Assembly: GCA_902568235.1 (NCBI GenBank)
Contig: CACFPS010000005.1
Location: forward strand, 32,654 to 96,653
Length of the DNA stretch: 64,000 nucleotides
Direction of reading: 5' to 3'
Source: an uncultured Pelagibacteraceae bacterium
GTDB taxonomy: Bacteria; Pseudomonadota; Alphaproteobacteria; Pelagibacterales; Pelagibacteraceae
The translations under genes were made by a program, and so were the position numbers. This document shows positions 8,181 to 15,700 of the stretch, in pieces; the stretch's first letter is position 1; each line of letters begins with the position of its first letter. The notes below the pieces were generated by a model. That model searched no databases. It was not told the DNA's origin and worked only from the letters and a program-made list of their open reading frames with translations.

Positions 8181-9179
8181 ATGACTTTTAAAATTCTTAA
8201 AAACTATATTTCTAAAAATATGAAAATGTCTCATATTTACCAGCCTTTAATGCTCAAAGTAATATTGGTTAATAACGGCAAAGCTTCTACTAAAGAAATA
8301 GCTAAAGAATTTTTAAAATATGATCCATGGTCATTAAAATACTATGAAGATATTACAAAAACTATGCCTGGTAAAGTTTTAACAAAAAATTTAGAAATCA
8401 TAAATAAAGATAAAAATAACTATTCAATTAAAAGTTTCCAAAAATTAACCCGTAATGAAAAAAAAGTAATAATAGATTTATGTAATGAAAAGATTAAAAA
8501 ATTTATAGAATCAAGAGGTGACCAACCTTGGAAACATAGATCAAAATCTTCTGGTTTAATTTCAGGAAGTATCAGGTGGCAGGTTCTAGAAAGGTCCAAA
8601 GGAAGATGTGAGTCCTGTGGAGTATCTAATGAAAAGAAAGCTTTAGAAATTAATCATATAAAACCTAGATCAAATGGAGGGTCAGATGATCTACATAACT
8701 TGCAAGCTCTTTGTTATTCTTGTAATTCAATGAAAAGAAATAAAAGCAATACAGATTTTAGACTTGTAAAGGAAAGTTATAATAAAAGAGATAAAAACTG
8801 TTTATTTTGTAAAATTAAAAAGAGAAGCATCGTGTTTGAAAATGAGTTAGCGTATGCTACTTTTGATTCATATCCGGTAACCAAATTTCATTGTTTAATT
8901 ATACCGAAAAGGCATGTTAAAGATTATTTTGGATTATATCAGCCAGAAATTAACGCGTGCAATTCACTTATTTCGTTGGTCAAAGAAACAATTTTTAAAA
9001 AAGATAAAAAAGTTAAGGCGTTCAACATAGGAATTAATGCGGGTAAGTTAGCCGGACAAACAATTATGCACTGCCACATTCATTTAATACCAAGAAGACA
9101 AGGCGATGTAGAGAATCCCCAAGGTGGCGTAAGAGGAGTAATTCCTTCAAAACAACATTATATAAGAAAAAATAAATAA
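8181..9179 (+). CDS. HNH nuclease domain fused to a HIT domain
   Basis: 332 residues with three parts. Residues 1-115 look like a helical/winged-helix region (KVILVNNGKASTKEIAKEF). Residues 130-185 form an HNH module: CESC at 143-146, INHIKPRSNGGSDDLHNLQ at 158-175, and CYSC at 178-181, giving two zinc CxxC pairs and the catalytic His. Residues 207-315 are a HIT domain beginning CLFCKI and ending with the triad HCHIHLIPRRQG at 297-308. HIT proteins hydrolyse or transfer nucleotides from phosphoanhydrides; HNH domains cut nucleic acid. It follows pabC by 4 bases and precedes the APS reductase operon by about 96 bases. Both domains keep their catalytic residues. Confidence 0.85.
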   Translation: MTFKILKNYISKNMKMSHIYQPLMLKVILVNNGKASTKEIAKEFLKYDPWSLKYYEDITKTMPGKVLTKNLEIINKDKNNYSIKSFQKLTRNEKKVIIDLCNEKIKKFIESRGDQPWKHRSKSSGLISGSIRWQVLERSKGRCESCGVSNEKKALEINHIKPRSNGGSDDLHNLQALCYSCNSMKRNKSNTDFRLVKESYNKRDKNCLFCKIKKRSIVFENELAYATFDSYPVTKFHCLIIPKRHVKDYFGLYQPEINACNSLISLVKETIFKKDKKVKAFNIGINAGKLAGQTIMHCHIHLIPRRQGDVENPQGGVRGVIPSKQHYIRKNK

Positions 9180-9258
9180 ATTCTCATATATTAACGATAC
9201 TAAATGTCCAGATTCCAAGGTTGATCTATTTTGTTAACTATACTAAATACTCTATTCG

Positions 9259-9265
9259 AAAGGGG
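9259..9265 (+). promoter_or_regulatory. Ribosome-binding site deciding the aprM start
   Basis: AAAGGGG lies 10 bases before ATG 9276, inside the reading frame that would extend to TTG 9231. It supports the shorter start. Confidence 0.5.
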
Positions 9266-9275
9266 CAAAATCACA

Positions 9276-10076
9276 ATGTTATCTGTTAATCCATTTGCAA
9301 CGTTAGCTGAAACTGTATCACCAATATTTATGCAGTCTTTTGTTGTATTAATGATAGCTCTAATTGTTGTTGGTACCCTTGTAGATATTATTCATAAAAA
9401 AAACGTTAAATATTTTTTTGAAAATGCAAAAAAAGCAAAATTATCTGCAAAAAAAACGTTAAGCACAGGGGAAAGAATATCTGTAATTTCTAAAACAATT
9501 GTAAGTGATATAGCTACCACTTCTGAACTCGGAGCTGGAAAAAGAAGAGTGGCTCATTTACTTGGAATGTATGGAACAATTTTATTCTGGGCTGGATCAG
9601 CAATAATGATTTTTTGTTATTCAAGTCCATCTTCAGATACTCCATCTTTCTGGCCTATCATTTGGCATGTTGGTGCCATTATGACAGTTGTAGGAGGAGG
9701 ATGGTTTTGGTTTTTTTTAAGAGTTGATGTTTATTCAGAAGCTCAACCTTGGTATAGAATTATAAAAGCAGATTTATTTGTTCTTGCTCTTGTTGCATCA
9801 TCCTTAACAGGTCTAATTTGGTCTTATTTACAATCAATGAATTTAAATGATAGATGGGATGATAAAGTATTTTTAGTATTATTTATTGTATCAAATCTTG
9901 TTTTATTTGGAGGAGTATATTGGTCTAAATTTGCACATATGTTTTATAAACCAGGAGCCGCGATACAAAAAAATTTGGCAGAAGCTGATGGCTCTAGAGA
10001 CAATTTGCCACCCGAAGCAGATGCCCCAAAACAATTTGGATTAGGTATAAGCAGAGAGAATCCAAAACATTATTAA
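9276..10076 (+). CDS. aprM: APS reductase-associated membrane protein AprM
   Basis: 266 residues from ATG 9276. Five hydrophobic segments are seen: near residue 20-40 (after SPIFMQSFVV), 92-112, 127-147, 168-188 and 200-220, with two conserved-looking histidines near membrane faces (RRVAHLLGMYG and IWHVGAIM) that could ligate haem. It directly precedes aprB and aprA. In SAR11 and some sulfur oxidisers that lack the Qmo complex, this aprM-aprB-aprA order is known, and AprM is thought to anchor APS reductase and link it to the quinone pool. The electron acceptor is inferred, not shown. The soluble C-terminal tail of about 40 residues is Pro/Asp-rich. Confidence 0.8.
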   Translation: MLSVNPFATLAETVSPIFMQSFVVLMIALIVVGTLVDIIHKKNVKYFFENAKKAKLSAKKTLSTGERISVISKTIVSDIATTSELGAGKRRVAHLLGMYGTILFWAGSAIMIFCYSSPSSDTPSFWPIIWHVGAIMTVVGGGWFWFFLRVDVYSEAQPWYRIIKADLFVLALVASSLTGLIWSYLQSMNLNDRWDDKVFLVLFIVSNLVLFGGVYWSKFAHMFYKPGAAIQKNLAEADGSRDNLPPEADAPKQFGLGISRENPKHY

Positions 10077-10104
10077 TATGATTTTGAAAGGAATAAAATA
10101 AATT

Positions 10105-10575
10105 ATGTCAACTTTTGTATATATGACTCGTTGTGATGGTTGTGGTCATTGTGTAGATATTTGTCCATCAGATATTATGCATATTGATGAAACGATAAGA
10201 CGTGCAAAAAATATTGAACCTAATTTTTGTTGGGAATGTTATTCTTGTGTTAAAGCTTGTCCAAATCATGCCATAGATGTTAGAGGATATGCAGACTTTG
10301 CGCCAATGGGCCATAGCGTAAGAGTTAGAAGAGAAGAAGAAAAAGGAACAATCTCTTGGAAAATTAAATTTAGAAATGGAACTGAAAAAGATTTTGTATC
10401 ACCAATTACAACAAAACCTTGGGGTAAATTTATTCCAAAATTAGCTGATGGAGACAAGCCTAATCAAGGAGAAATTAATTCTCAAATTCTTTATTCTGAA
10501 CCTGAAGGTTTAAATACTAATAAAGAATTACCTAAAGTAGAAAAAAGTGCATTTAAAAAGGGAGTTTATTATTAA
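10105..10575 (+). CDS. aprB: Adenylylsulfate reductase beta subunit (AprB)
   Basis: 156 residues. Two [4Fe-4S] ferredoxin motifs: CDGCGHCVDICPSD with cysteines at 10, 13, 16 and 20, and CWECYSCVKACPN with cysteines at 42, 45, 48 and 52. The rest is the AprB-specific tail that wraps the alpha subunit, including PWGKFIPKLADGD. AprB carries electrons between the FAD of AprA and the membrane. The gene has a good upstream GAAAGGAA and its stop overlaps the first base of the aprA ATG (TAATG). Confidence 0.93.
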   Translation: MSTFVYMTRCDGCGHCVDICPSDIMHIDETIRRAKNIEPNFCWECYSCVKACPNHAIDVRGYADFAPMGHSVRVRREEEKGTISWKIKFRNGTEKDFVSPITTKPWGKFIPKLADGDKPNQGEINSQILYSEPEGLNTNKELPKVEKSAFKKGVYY

Positions 10576-12431
10576 TGGCTCGAAAAACAGTATATGAAGA
10601 TTGCGATGTCTTAGTTGTAGGTGGAGGCATGGCTGGAACTGGTGCAGCTTTTGAAGCTAGACACTGGGGTAGAGATTTAAAAATAATTTGTGTTGAAAAA
10701 GCAAATATAGATAGAAGTGGAGCTGTAGCTCAAGGTCTTTATGCAATCAACTGTTATATGGGTATGCAATGGGATGAAAATCAGCCTGAAGACCATGTGA
10801 GGTACGCCCGTAATGATCTAATGGGTATGGTTAGAGAAGATCTTGGTTATGATATGGCTCGTCATGTAGACTCAACGGTACATATGTTTGATGAGTGGGG
10901 ATTGCCAATGATGAAAAACGAAAAAACTGGACGATATTTAAGAGAAGGTAAATGGCAAATAATGATTCATGGTGAAAGTTATAAACCAATCGTTGCTGAA
11001 GCAGCAAAAAAATCTGCTGATAAAATATACAATAGAATTATGATCACTCATCTTCTTATGGATGAAGAAAAAGAAAATAGAGTAGGAGGAGCGGTAGGGT
11101 TTAATATGCGAACAGGTGATTATCATGTTTTTAGATCAAAAACAGTGATAGTTGCTGCAGGTGGAGCATCACATATATTTAAACCAAGAGCTGTAGGAGA
11201 AGGAATGGGCAGAACTTGGTACGCGCCCTGGAGTAATGGTTCAGCTTATGCATTACCAATTGCTGTTGGGGCTAAAATGACTCAAATGGAAAATAGAATT
11301 GTGTTATGTAGATTTAAAGATGGATATGGTCCAGTTGGAGCTTACTTCCTACACTTAAAGACTTACACCCAAAATGCCAATGGAGAAAATTATGAAAAAA
11401 AATGGTATGACCATACAAAAAAAATGGTCGGTGAATATATTGACCACCATCCAACACCAACTTGTTTACGTAATCATGCATTTATTCAAGAGACAATGGC
11501 AGGTGGCGGACCAATTCATATGGTTACCACTGAAGCATTTCAAGATCCACATTTAGAAACAGTAGGATGGGAAAATTTTTTAGGAATGACAGTTGGGCAG
11601 GCAGTTGTATGGGCTTCTCAAAATATTGATCCAAAATATACAAACCCTGAACTTACTACATCAGAACCCTACGTTATGGGTTCACATGCCACTTGCTCAG
11701 GAGCATGGGTTAGTGGTCCTGAAGATCTTTCACCTCCTGAATATTTTTGGGGATATAACAGAATGTTAACTGTAGAAGGTCTTTTTGGAGCAGGTGATAC
11801 AGTAGGAGGAAGCGCTCATAAATTCTCATCAGGGTCATTTACTGAAGGAAGATTAGCAGCCAAAGCAGCTGTTAAATATATTGAGGATCAAAAAGCCAAC
11901 GATATTAAAGTAAGCGATAAACAATGTGAGGATTTTAAAGAGATTATTTATAAACCATTAGAGAATTATACTGTTGGCAGAAACGAAATTACTGGAGGAA
12001 CTGTATCTCCAAGTTATATCTCTCCAATACAAGGACTTCAAAGACTCCAAAGAATTATGGATGAATATGTAGGAGGTATTGCTACCAATTACATGACCAA
12101 TGCTAATATGCTTAAAAAAGGACTAGAGTTATTAGAATGGCTTCAAGAAGATTTGGAAAATGTTGGTGCAGAAGACTATCACCAGCTAATGCGTGCCTGG
12201 GAGTTAAAACATAGAGCTCTTACTTCACAGTGTGTAACAGAGCACACAATGTTCCGTGAAGAAACACGTTGGCCAGGTTATTATTATAGAGGAGATCATT
12301 TAAAATTAGATGACGAAAATTGGCATTGTTTAACAGTTTCAAGAAGAGATCCTAAAACTGGTAAATTTACTCTAGAAAAAGTACCCGTTTATCACATAGT
12401 AGATGAAAAAGAAAAAAAACAAGCATCTTAA
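10575..12431 (+). CDS. aprA: Adenylylsulfate reductase alpha subunit (AprA)
   Basis: 618 residues, standard length. The FAD Rossmann motif is VVGGGMAGTGAAFEARHW at residues 13-30; the fumarate-reductase-type second FAD region includes GAGDTVGGSAHKFSSGSF near residue 405, and the APS pocket region NRIVLCRFKDGYGPVGAY is present near 240. AprA interconverts APS and sulfite plus AMP. In the presence of SuyAB, Xsc and a sulfite exporter nearby, the oxidative direction (sulfite to APS) is the natural inference. It overlaps aprB by one base and is followed after 17 bases by a 116-aa gene. Confidence 0.95.
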   Translation: MARKTVYEDCDVLVVGGGMAGTGAAFEARHWGRDLKIICVEKANIDRSGAVAQGLYAINCYMGMQWDENQPEDHVRYARNDLMGMVREDLGYDMARHVDSTVHMFDEWGLPMMKNEKTGRYLREGKWQIMIHGESYKPIVAEAAKKSADKIYNRIMITHLLMDEEKENRVGGAVGFNMRTGDYHVFRSKTVIVAAGGASHIFKPRAVGEGMGRTWYAPWSNGSAYALPIAVGAKMTQMENRIVLCRFKDGYGPVGAYFLHLKTYTQNANGENYEKKWYDHTKKMVGEYIDHHPTPTCLRNHAFIQETMAGGGPIHMVTTEAFQDPHLETVGWENFLGMTVGQAVVWASQNIDPKYTNPELTTSEPYVMGSHATCSGAWVSGPEDLSPPEYFWGYNRMLTVEGLFGAGDTVGGSAHKFSSGSFTEGRLAAKAAVKYIEDQKANDIKVSDKQCEDFKEIIYKPLENYTVGRNEITGGTVSPSYISPIQGLQRLQRIMDEYVGGIATNYMTNANMLKKGLELLEWLQEDLENVGAEDYHQLMRAWELKHRALTSQCVTEHTMFREETRWPGYYYRGDHLKLDDENWHCLTVSRRDPKTGKFTLEKVPVYHIVDEKEKKQAS

Positions 12432-12448
12432 ATTATAATATCAATTTA

Positions 12449-12799
12449 ATGAGCATCATAGATAAGTCCGACGACGAATTATTCAAAATTGCAGAACCAA
12501 TTTGGGCTAATTTAGTAAAGTCATCAAATATAAAAGACTATGGAGGTTTCACTAAAGATTTGTCTTCTCAGATGCTCTATGGCGCTAATGAGGTCGAGCT
12601 TGGTAAACAATGGGCTAACAACGAACTTATATCTACATTATCAGAAGGCTGCAAAGCTTTTGGATGTATTAGAAGAGGTCTATATGTTACGATATTTTAT
12701 AAACAGACCAGCACCAAGATACCAGGAGAATTCTTAGGTCGACTTGTTTTAGGTGATGAAGGTGACGCAGTTAAAGTTTTTGGAGCCACAATATTTTAA
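12449..12799 (+). CDS. Conserved-looking 116-aa protein of the apr operon, function unknown
   Basis: 116 residues, soluble, not recognised. It starts 17 bases after aprA, so it is very probably the last gene of the aprMBA transcript. The N-terminal half is acidic and helical (DDELFKIAEPIWANLV), followed by an amphipathic helix WANNELISTLSEG, then two cysteines in GCKAFGCIRRGLYVTIFYK and a beta-rich Gly tail GRLVLGDEGDAVKVFGATIF. The cysteines are five apart, not a classical metal-binding spacing. No signal peptide or membrane helix. Plausible roles are accessory or regulatory to APS reductase, but nothing in the sequence proves this. Confidence 0.7.
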   Translation: MSIIDKSDDELFKIAEPIWANLVKSSNIKDYGGFTKDLSSQMLYGANEVELGKQWANNELISTLSEGCKAFGCIRRGLYVTIFYKQTSTKIPGEFLGRLVLGDEGDAVKVFGATIF

Positions 12800-12863
12800 A
12801 AAATTTTCTTATTATTATTAAAATCTACTTGCAAAATATCTAAACAGGGTGTACTTGCCAGGT

Positions 12864-13010
12864 ATGCTTAACAATTTTCAAAAAAATTTAAAATCAATTG
12901 CTAAGCAACTTCAAAACTATCAATCATTTGTTAATAGCAAAACAGCTATTTATTTTGGTTTAGCAACTTATTGGTTAATCATTTTGTTTGGCACATTTAC
13001 CAGTATTTAA
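12864..13010 (+). CDS. Small membrane peptide, 48 aa
   Basis: ATG 12864 to TAA 13010, 48 residues. The first 28 residues are hydrophilic and helical (NNFQKNLKSIAKQLQNYQSF) and residues 29-46 form a single hydrophobic helix (AIYFGLATYWLIILFGTF). It lies between the apr operon and the sulfite exporter gene on the same strand, filling most of a 254-base gap. The Shine-Dalgarno is weak (AGG five bases before the ATG). No family recognised; the sulfur-gene context hints at a link but no more. Confidence 0.4.
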   Translation: MLNNFQKNLKSIAKQLQNYQSFVNSKTAIYFGLATYWLIILFGTFTSI

Positions 13011-13053
13011 TCAAATAGTTGACTTTAATATTTTTGAGGAATAATTAAAGTAT

Positions 13054-14142
13054 ATGGAATATTTCCTTCCAATAGCAGAAGTTTATGTAAATCTTCCCCT
13101 AATTTTTATCCTTAGTTTAGTTGTTGGAGTACTTTCAGGTTTATTTGGAGTAGGAGGTGGTTTTTTAATGACTCCTTTTTTAATCTTTTTAGGAATTCCC
13201 CCAGCTTATGCAGTCCCGAATGAAGCAAATAATATTTTAGGAACATCAATATCTGGTTCTACCACACATTATCTAAAAGGTACTTTGGACTATAAAATGG
13301 GTTTAATGATTGTAATTGGTGGAGCAATTGGAACAATTTTAGGAATTATTACTTTTTCCTATTTTAAAGACATCGGAAAAATTAATATAGTTATTTCGTT
13401 AGCTTATATGTATATTTTGGCTATTATTGGAACGATAATGCTAGTTCAAGGAATTAGCGAGATAGATAGAGCTAGAAAAAAAGTAATAATAAAGAAAAAA
13501 CTTCATTCGCATTATTGGATACATGGACTTCCTTTCAGAATGAGATTTAAGAAATCAAAATTATATGAAAGTATATTTACACCTATTATTATAGGTCTTC
13601 TAGTAGGTTATCTTGCAGCAATAATGGGCATTGGCGGAGCATTTATTTTAGTTCCAGCAATGATTTATATTATAGGTATGCCAACAAGATTAATTCCAGG
13701 AACTTCATTATTTGTTACTATCTTTGTAAGTGCTATTGTAACTGTTCTTCATGCTTTTCATTATGGATCAATTGATCTTATGCTTGTTATGGTATTAATT
13801 TTAGGTTCTATTTTAGGAGTACAGATTGGGCAGAAAGTTGGTGAAAAATTTGATAGTTCACAATTTAAAACAATTCTGGCAATATTATTATTACTTGTTG
13901 GTATAGCAATTGCATATGATGCCTTTTTTGCTGAAAAAACTATTAGAATGGTATCTGATAAAAATGGATCCAAATCATTAAGTACTTTTGCAAAATTTAT
14001 TAAAGATATTTCAATAAATGTTCCTGTTCTTTATGGTATATTTTCAATTGGTTTAGCGCTTATACTTGGAGTGGGTGCCGCTATAATCAGAAAAATTATT
14101 TCAGATTTAAGAAAAAATTTTAAAACTGTTAAAAGCAAATAA
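13054..14142 (+). CDS. TauE/SafE family sulfite/sulfonate exporter
   Basis: 362 residues with about nine membrane helices in two repeats. Both repeats carry the family signature: GVLSGLFGVGGGFLMTPFL near residue 25 and GYLAAIMGIGGAFILVPAM near 195, each followed by a helix with a GTS element (NNILGTSISGS, IPGTSLFV). A hydrophilic insert near residue 140-170 is basic and contains RARKKVIIKKKL. TauE/SafE proteins export sulfite, sulfoacetate and similar anions. Position just after aprMBA and before suyAB/xsc supports export of sulfite released by sulfonate breakdown. It converges with suyB only 8 bases apart. Confidence 0.88.
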   Translation: MEYFLPIAEVYVNLPLIFILSLVVGVLSGLFGVGGGFLMTPFLIFLGIPPAYAVPNEANNILGTSISGSTTHYLKGTLDYKMGLMIVIGGAIGTILGIITFSYFKDIGKINIVISLAYMYILAIIGTIMLVQGISEIDRARKKVIIKKKLHSHYWIHGLPFRMRFKKSKLYESIFTPIIIGLLVGYLAAIMGIGGAFILVPAMIYIIGMPTRLIPGTSLFVTIFVSAIVTVLHAFHYGSIDLMLVMVLILGSILGVQIGQKVGEKFDSSQFKTILAILLLLVGIAIAYDAFFAEKTIRMVSDKNGSKSLSTFAKFIKDISINVPVLYGIFSIGLALILGVGAAIIRKIISDLRKNFKTVKSK

Positions 14143-14150
14143 ATTGATTA

Positions 14151-15317
14151 TCAAGCACTTCTAAAAAGCTTAGTCATAATGAATTCTTTGTGACCTAAAA
14201 CTTCTGCGCAAGTCAAACGTCCATTTGCAGCTCTAATTGTAGTTTTTATTAACTCATCTCCAGCTTGATCCATATTCATTTCTCTTTTTAAAATTTTTGA
14301 AACATCTAAATCAATGTGTTCTTTCATATTAGCAGCGGTACTAGGATTGCCTGTTAATTTTACCACAGGCTCAATAGCATTGCCTATAATATTTCCTTGA
14401 CCAGTAGGAAATAAATGAATATTAAAACCAGCAGCTGCTTGTAAAGTTAAGCATTCTCCCGCAGCTGATGAAGTATCCATAAAATATAAACCAGGTCCTT
14501 TTTTCGGCTCTTCAGCAGGAGTCAACACATCTATAAATTTTCTAGATCCAATTTTTTGAAAATTTCCAAATGCTTTTTCTTCAATTGTTGTAAGTCCGCC
14601 TGCTATATTTCCCGCTGTTGGCTGGCTTTCAGATAAGTCATTAGTTGCTTCTTTTAGTATAAAATCGTTGTAGTCACTCCAAGTTTTCATAAACTTGTCA
14701 GACGCTTCTTTTGTGGCACCTCTTGTGGCACATACTTTTTCAGCTCCTGTTAATTCTGAGGTTTCACCAAAGCATAGATGAACACCTAAAGGTTCTAATT
14801 TATCCATTAAGTTACCTACTGCTGGGTTGGCGGCCATACCAGAAGTCGTGTCTGACTCACCACATTTGACAGATATCCACAAATCGCTCAAAGGACATTC
14901 TTCCCTTTGTTTTTCAGATGCCCATTGAGAAAATTCTTGAGCTTTTCTAGAAGCTTTCATTATAGTTTCAGTATCACCAGATCCTTCAATACTAAACCCT
15001 TCAACAGGCTTTCCAGTAGTTGCTATTGCATCAACAATTTTTTTTGTCCATTTTGGTTCAATTCCAATTACAACACAAGCTGCAACGTTTGGATTTTTTC
15101 CAGTACCTATCATTGTGTCGAAAAATAATTCTAGGTCAGCCCCAAATTGAAGTCTTCCATAAGCATGAGGTATTGCAAAAGTTCCTTTTATATTATTTGC
15201 TACCGCTTCTGCGCAAGCATTTGAAATATCATCAACAGGTAGAATTACCACATGGTTTCTAGTACCAACTCTTCCATTTTCTCTTTTATAACCTAAAAAA
15301 CTTTTTGGGATTTCCAT
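14151..15317 (-). CDS. suyB: (2R)-sulfolactate sulfo-lyase beta subunit SuyB (UxaA family)
   Basis: 388 residues from ATG 15317; a longer frame to 15365 would overlap suyA and begin with an unlikely MNMFMF segment. The large subunit of altronate dehydratase-type enzymes shows [19 protein letters not shown] at the N-terminus, [20 protein letters not shown], and the C-terminal [17 protein letters not shown]. Paired with a small SAF-domain subunit immediately upstream and beside xsc, it is best read as SuyB, which with SuyA cleaves sulfolactate to pyruvate and sulfite. A sugar-acid dehydratase role would be the alternative, but no sugar-acid genes are near. Confidence 0.85.
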   Translation of the reverse strand: MEIPKSFLGYKRENGRVGTRNHVVILPVDDISNACAEAVANNIKGTFAIPHAYGRLQFGADLELFFDTMIGTGKNPNVAACVVIGIEPKWTKKIVDAIATTGKPVEGFSIEGSGDTETIMKASRKAQEFSQWASEKQREECPLSDLWISVKCGESDTTSGMAANPAVGNLMDKLEPLGVHLCFGETSELTGAEKVCATRGATKEASDKFMKTWSDYNDFILKEATNDLSESQPTAGNIAGGLTTIEEKAFGNFQKIGSRKFIDVLTPAEEPKKGPGLYFMDTSSAAGECLTLQAAAGFNIHLFPTGQGNIIGNAIEPVVKLTGNPSTAANMKEHIDLDVSKILKREMNMDQAGDELIKTTIRAANGRLTCAEVLGHKEFIMTKLFRSA

Positions 15318-15321
15318 AAAA

Positions 15322-15609
15322 TTACCACTTCTTAGTTTTAACATTGTGAACATGAACATGTTCACCTTTGTTGATCGCTTTAACTACTTTACCAATGTCA
15401 TGACCATATTTGATAATAGTATCTCCTTCTTTGAAATCAATCATAGCTATTTTATGACCTAGTGGAATTTCATTTTTTGATTGAATTTTTACAGAACTGT
15501 CATTTTCCATAATCCAGCAATTACAATCTTGATTTGGTATAATTTTATCAATAACGACAACACCTACGTTGTCTTTTTCATCATGAATTATAATGTCCGT
15601 ACTACTCAT
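15322..15609 (-). CDS. suyA: (2R)-sulfolactate sulfo-lyase alpha subunit SuyA (SAF domain)
   Basis: 95 residues from ATG 15609 (a TTG at 15642 would add 11). The SAF/UxaA N-domain is recognisable in [11 protein letters not shown], the conserved [16 protein letters not shown] and [11 protein letters not shown], and the terminal HVHVHNVKT, which supplies metal-binding histidines in UxaA-type enzymes. It is the small subunit of the two-part sulfo-lyase. suyB starts 4 bases after its stop. It is transcribed away from xsc, from a shared 91-base intergenic region that contains an inverted repeat. Confidence 0.85.
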   Translation of the reverse strand: MSSTDIIIHDEKDNVGVVVIDKIIPNQDCNCWIMENDSSVKIQSKNEIPLGHKIAMIDFKEGDTIIKYGHDIGKVVKAINKGEHVHVHNVKTKKW

Positions 15610-15652
15610 TGTGACGATTTCTTTGTTTGAAATTTTTTGCAATTTATATATG

Positions 15653-15672
15653 AATTGTTCACTTTGACAATT
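15653..15672. promoter_or_regulatory. Inverted repeat between suyA and xsc, candidate operator
   Basis: AATTGT-N8-ACAATT, a perfect 6-base inverted repeat with an 8-base spacer, in the 91-base divergent gap. It contains TTGACA on the plus strand and TTGTCA on the minus strand. On the minus strand TTGTCA is followed after 16 bases by TATAAA, a plausible suyAB promoter. A dimeric regulator binding here could control both sulfonate branches. AT-rich DNA makes chance repeats common, so this is tentative. Confidence 0.3.
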
Positions 15673-15700
15673 AAAAAATAGAATTTATTAAGGTTTTAAT

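Noticed and set aside
15318..15365. 16-codon extension of SuyB
   Set aside because: It overlaps the end of SuyA and adds a non-conserved Met/Phe-rich stretch; ATG 15317 fits the family.
15664..15691. TTGACA...TATTAA as an xsc promoter
   Set aside because: Transcription would start at or after the Shine-Dalgarno AAGG at 15690, leaving no leader for it; the TTGACA may instead belong to the inverted repeat.
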